NCBI GenBank assembly: GCA_016790425.1
Contig: JAEUPF010000168.1
Span: forward strand, 1 to 38,015
Direction of reading: 5' to 3'
DNA: 38,015 nt
From: Rubrivivax sp.
Lineage (GTDB): Bacteria > Pseudomonadota > Gammaproteobacteria > Burkholderiales > Burkholderiaceae_C
The notes beneath the pieces were generated by a model. The model saw only the letters and a list, made by a program, of their open reading frames with translations. It ran no database searches and was not told where the DNA came from. Position 1 is the stretch's first letter; each line of letters begins with the position of its first letter. The translations under genes were made by a program, and so were the position numbers. Positions 34,907 to 38,015 of this stretch are shown in pieces.

Positions 34907-37708
34907 CTACCGCACCGTGATCACCGGCGTGCGGTTGGTGCGCAAGGGCACGCTGACCGCGTTGTCGCGGCTGGCCGAGAGGATCAGCCTGGCCGGATCC
35001 ACCTGCTGCAGCAGCGGCGACACGAACGCCAGCGTCGCCACGCCGCGGCGCACGACGCCGCGGCCCACCGGGACGGCCGAGCCGTCGTCCTGCAGCGCGA
35101 GGGCCGTGATCTCGGCGCCTTCGTGCGGGTAGTCCACGCGCAGCGCGCCGGCCAGCACCGTGAGCACGAAGTCGTCGCTCAGGCGCAGGCGGTGCGGGTT
35201 GCTCGTCCACATCTCGAGCGTCGGGTCGCCGATCACGTGGTACAGGATGATCTCGTCGGTGTAGTCGGTGACGGAGATGTCCCCCGCCGGCTGCGCCACG
35301 CCGATCTGCGTGCCCAGGTACAGCTTGCCGTGGTTGAGGATGTCGCCCAGCCGCCGCTTCGAGGTGCCGTCGCCGAAGCCCGCGGCGAGGTTGGGCCAGG
35401 TGGCGTCGATGAAGCCGCGCAGGAGGGCGCTGTTGGGCCAGGTGGGGCTGTTGCGCACGTCGCCGATGCCGCCGACCATGCCGCCGCCGCTCATCGTCAG
35501 GAGCCGCTCCATCAACGACTCGCTGGAGCCGCCGCCGTCGGTCTCGCTGTCCCAGTAGGCGCTCTTGCAGTTGACGCTGTAGACCACCGGCAGCAGGGCG
35601 CCGTTGGTGAGGCTGCCGAGGTTGGCGGTGGAGAACGCCGGGTCCACCCACTGCGTGGGGCCGCCGTGGTCGCGGTGCGTGATGAGGAAGCGCCCGGCGT
35701 TGAAGGCGTTGACGATGTCGGTGCCGGTGCCGTTCCAGGCGAAGCCGCTGGCCGGGGCCAGGTCCGCCGGCAGCGCGTCGCCGTCGAAGAAGCGCCGCGG
35801 CGTCGTGTCCGAGACCGGCCCGGTGGCGAAGCTGGTGTTGGTGGTGTAGATGCGCTGCACCGTGTAGCCGGCGCCGCGCAGCGTGTTGCGCACCGTCTCC
35901 GAGGTCTCGACGAACGAGCGCATGTCGCGCCCGGCCTGGCTCACGTCGCGCCGGCAGCACTGGAAGTACGAAGCCGTGCTGGCCGTCGTGTAGAACGGCC
36001 CGCCGCCGAAGAAGTTGATGAACGGCGGGTTCGATTCGTACTGCACCACCTTGTTGACCACGGTGTTCGCTTCGGTCAGCGTGTCCGCGGGGATGCGGCC
36101 GACGGCGAAGTACGGGAACAGCGCGTCGAGGTACAGCAGCGCCAGGTGCGGGTAGGTGGCGTAGTTCCAGTCCGAACCGGTCGTGCTGTCGGGCTCGCTC
36201 GAGTTCGGGTAGTCGGTGCGCGAAGGCGGCACGAACTCCGAATCGCCCATCAGGAGCACGTAGGACACCCGCGTCAGGCAGGTGTCGTAGCGCTCGCGGA
36301 TGAGCTGGGTGATCTTGCCGGCGGTGTCGTAGGCCGTGTTGGCGCCGACGTCGATCACGGTCGTCGAGATGCCCTTCGTGCGCTTCCAAGTCGCCAGCGT
36401 GTCCGAGGCGGTGCGGAAGTTCGGGTGGGTGAGGATCAGCAGCTCCTCGCCCAGGCAGCGGAAGAGCTGCGGGTCGATGAACTTGACGTAGCGGCTCACC
36501 GCGTCGCGGTTGAGCACCGACCTCATGCCCACCTGCGACGTCTTCTCGAACGCGGAGAGGCTCTGGCTGGTGGCGAAGACACCTTCGCCGCCGCGGAAGC
36601 GCACGTCGAACTGCACCGAGTCGAACAGGCGCAGCTCGTTGGTCACCGGGTTGTACTGCCCGGCCATGCACTGCACCTGGACGATGTGCAGGTCGCGCAT
36701 CGAGCCCACGAGCCTGGCCGCGCACGGGTCGCCGGGGCCGAACGCATCGACGGCGTAGGCCTTCTCGTCCTTCGTGAACGGCCGGTCCATGAAGGTCTCG
36801 GGCGGGGGCGGCGGCAGCGTGTCGTCTTCGCGCGCCTGGTCCACCGGCTGCGGCTGGAACGGGTAGAGGTTGACCTCCATGCGCTCGCGCACGCGTAGGC
36901 CGCCGCGCGGCAGCACGATCTCCGGCGTCGCGCCGCGCGGCACCGCGATCAGCGTCTGCCACGAAGGCAGCGCCGGCTGGCCGCGCGGGCCGATCCGGCC
37001 TTCGAGGCCGGGCACCGAGAGCTGCGTCCACGTCTCGCCGCCGGCGGCCACGGTGGTGAGCTGCGGCCGGCCGAACGACACCGTGGCGCGCAGGCGCGTG
37101 TTGTCCGAAGCCTCGATCGCCACCCGCGGCTCGCGGCGGGCGTCGCTGTCGAAGCAGTGCGGGCGCGGGCGCAGCGGGTGGTGGAAGAAGTGGTCGAAGA
37201 GGCTTTCGCGCAGGCGGTAGCCGCGGTTGCCCAGGTCCTCGGCGAGCGCACCGCGGTGGCCCTTGCCCTGGCCGTGGCGGTAGCCGCGCGCTTCGTCGAC
37301 GAAGCGGCCGAGGTGCATGTGCGCGCTGCAGATCCAGCCGCCCATGTAATGGCGGCGCGCGTGGTCGAGGTCGGCGAGCAGGTGCTCGCGTTCGCGGCGG
37401 CCGAGCGTGCCCTCGGGCGTGCTCCTCAGCAGCCCGACCAGTTCGTCGAGCGCTGCGACGACGGCGGGGTCGGCCGGTTCGCCGCTGCGGGCCTTGTCGG
37501 CGCGGGTGGCGCCGGCCCCCGCCTGCGCCACGGCATCCACTGTCGCCGCCGGCGCACCGCCTGCGGGCTGCGCCGCGGCCTGCGGTTCGGCGGGCGCGCC
37601 GCCACCACCGCAGGCGGCCACGACGAATGCCGCGAAGCACCCGGCCGCGCCTTGCCGCCAACGCCTCCCATGCAGCCGCTGCTGCAGCCGATCCGAGTCC
37701 CTTTGCAT
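34907..37708 (-). CDS. Gingipain-like (peptidase family C25) cell-surface lipoprotein
   Basis: A 933-residue exported protein; ATG at 37708 with AAGGAGG 6 nt upstream. The lipobox FVVAACGGGG gives acylated Cys33 after a rather long basic N-terminus. Residues 34-200 are an Ala/Gly linker then a His- and Arg-rich region. A C25 caspase-fold protease follows from about residue 420: YVLLMGDSEFVPPSRTDYP, YFAVGRIPADTLTEAN, the catalytic His in ITHRDHGGPTQW (H681) and the catalytic Cys in YSVNCKSAYW (C714). The spacing of 33 residues equals that of gingipain R (H211/C244). The domain closes with HVIGDPTLEMWT and an Ig-like C-terminal part. C25 enzymes are extracellular cysteine proteases. No type IX sorting domain is recognised, and none is expected in this group; lipid anchoring replaces it (inference). 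Confidence 0.88.
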   Translation of the reverse strand: MQRDSDRLQQRLHGRRWRQGAAGCFAAFVVAACGGGGAPAEPQAAAQPAGGAPAATVDAVAQAGAGATRADKARSGEPADPAVVAALDELVGLLRSTPEGTLGRREREHLLADLDHARRHYMGGWICSAHMHLGRFVDEARGYRHGQGKGHRGALAEDLGNRGYRLRESLFDHFFHHPLRPRPHCFDSDARREPRVAIEASDNTRLRATVSFGRPQLTTVAAGGETWTQLSVPGLEGRIGPRGQPALPSWQTLIAVPRGATPEIVLPRGGLRVRERMEVNLYPFQPQPVDQAREDDTLPPPPPETFMDRPFTKDEKAYAVDAFGPGDPCAARLVGSMRDLHIVQVQCMAGQYNPVTNELRLFDSVQFDVRFRGGEGVFATSQSLSAFEKTSQVGMRSVLNRDAVSRYVKFIDPQLFRCLGEELLILTHPNFRTASDTLATWKRTKGISTTVIDVGANTAYDTAGKITQLIRERYDTCLTRVSYVLLMGDSEFVPPSRTDYPNSSEPDSTTGSDWNYATYPHLALLYLDALFPYFAVGRIPADTLTEANTVVNKVVQYESNPPFINFFGGGPFYTTASTASYFQCCRRDVSQAGRDMRSFVETSETVRNTLRGAGYTVQRIYTTNTSFATGPVSDTTPRRFFDGDALPADLAPASGFAWNGTGTDIVNAFNAGRFLITHRDHGGPTQWVDPAFSTANLGSLTNGALLPVVYSVNCKSAYWDSETDGGGSSESLMERLLTMSGGGMVGGIGDVRNSPTWPNSALLRGFIDATWPNLAAGFGDGTSKRRLGDILNHGKLYLGTQIGVAQPAGDISVTDYTDEIILYHVIGDPTLEMWTSNPHRLRLSDDFVLTVLAGALRVDYPHEGAEITALALQDDGSAVPVGRGVVRRGVATLAFVSPLLQQVDPARLILSASRDNAVSVPLRTNRTPVITVR

Positions 37709-37714
37709 GGCCTG

Positions 37715-37721
37715 CCTCCTT
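37715..37721 (-). promoter_or_regulatory. Strong Shine-Dalgarno of the C25 peptidase gene
   Basis: AAGGAGG on the minus strand, 6 nt before ATG 37708. It fixes the start despite the unusually long stretch before the lipoprotein signal core. Confidence 0.75.
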
Positions 37722-37865
37722 GCAGTTCACGCCTGCGCCTTCGCAGGGGAAGCGGATTGGGCGCCTGCTGCGGCGGCGGCGCCACGCGCGGAGGGGGGAT
37801 CCGCTGCTCAGGAGGGAGGATGCGCGAACCCCCTAGTCCACTGCGTCAGGCAAATGGCACCCCCC

Positions 37866-37967
37866 GTGAGCACCTGCAAGGGGCGCAATCTAGGCGCGAA
37901 GCCGCCGATGTGGTGGGTCCCCCATCAAGGCTTCGCAACGACGAGTGCGCCCCTTGCAGGTGCTCAC
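37866..37967. repeat. 102-bp nested inverted-repeat element
   Basis: The outer arms 37866-37887 and 37946-37967 are perfect 22-bp reverse complements (gtgagcacctgcaaggggcg and two more bases). An inner pair gcgaagcc (37896-37903) / ggcttcgc (37929-37936) stacks on the same axis, leaving small internal loops of 8 and 9 nt and a 25-nt tip. The whole element can form one long hairpin in DNA or RNA. No open frame lies inside. Confidence 0.85.
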
Positions 37968-38015
37968 CCTGCGGGCCGGGGCCGCCAAGGGCGCAGGCGG
38001 GTGTTGCGCCGCTTG

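Larger units (their letters stand above)
37709..38015. other. Non-coding end region upstream of the C25 peptidase gene
   Basis: 307 bp to the window edge. It holds the ribosome binding site of the peptidase gene and a 102-bp nested inverted repeat (37866-37967). No gene is supported. Promoter hexamers for the peptidase were not recognised. Confidence 0.6.

Noticed and set aside
37866-37967. Integron attC site
   Set aside because: The folded shape is similar, but conserved outer core sites with GTT/AAC at the ends are not present, and no cassette or integrase is seen.

Overview
The window is very GC-rich, with strong G/C preference at third codon positions and long spurious open frames opposite most genes. 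The AlaS, FabA/FabB, GabD, YaeQ and Bug-type binding proteins together suggest a betaproteobacterium of the order Burkholderiales, probably of the Rubrivivax/Leptothrix (Sphaerotilaceae-like) type. This is an inference from protein style, since no rRNA or tRNA lies in the window.

Layout: (1) 1-5962 is mostly housekeeping. It holds a TerC-family membrane protein cut by the left edge, an HpcH/HpaI-type aldolase facing a succinate-semialdehyde dehydrogenase, and alaS. (2) 6086-16731 is the most unusual block. On the minus strand a 1331-residue CHAT-like/nucleotide-cyclase/AAA/TPR protein is followed by a TTG-started P450-like protein, a DyP-type peroxidase and a patatin-like lipase. The last three overlap by 4 bp each. 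A Ser/Thr protein kinase is divergent from this operon across a 322-bp region that contains a 118-bp stretch without a single A. (3) 16711-20108 holds a secreted lipoprotein of unknown function, a methyl-accepting chemotaxis protein and a periplasmic rhodanese. (4) 20298-25976 is a probable catabolic operon: LuxR-type regulator, 2x[4Fe-4S] ferredoxin, large FAD protein, Bug-type periplasmic binding protein and Rieske oxygenase. A perfect 22-bp palindrome lies between the regulator and the ferredoxin gene. (5) 26248-28019 is fabA-fabB. (6) 28293-32690 holds a secreted SGNH hydrolase, a membrane-anchored protein with a calcium-type loop, and an Lnt-like amidase-fold protein with an extra C-terminal membrane domain and no standard start codon. 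(7) 32853-37708 holds yaeQ, a PlsC-type acyltransferase and a large gingipain-like (C25) lipoprotein peptidase, separated by short tandem repeats and two long inverted-repeat elements.

Main candidate for an undescribed system: the kinase / multidomain STAND-like regulator / P450-like / DyP / patatin block. The gene order suggests lipid release by the patatin, followed by haem-dependent oxidation by the two haem proteins, under signal-transduction control. The gene arrangement and motifs are seen in the sequence; the pathway is inference. Second candidates are the regulator-ferredoxin-flavoprotein-Bug-Rieske operon with its palindrome, and the extended Lnt-like protein encoded next to two calcium-loop proteins.

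Short GC-rich tandem repeats (8-18 bp units) recur at five places in both coding and non-coding DNA, so slippage appears to be a general feature of this genome.
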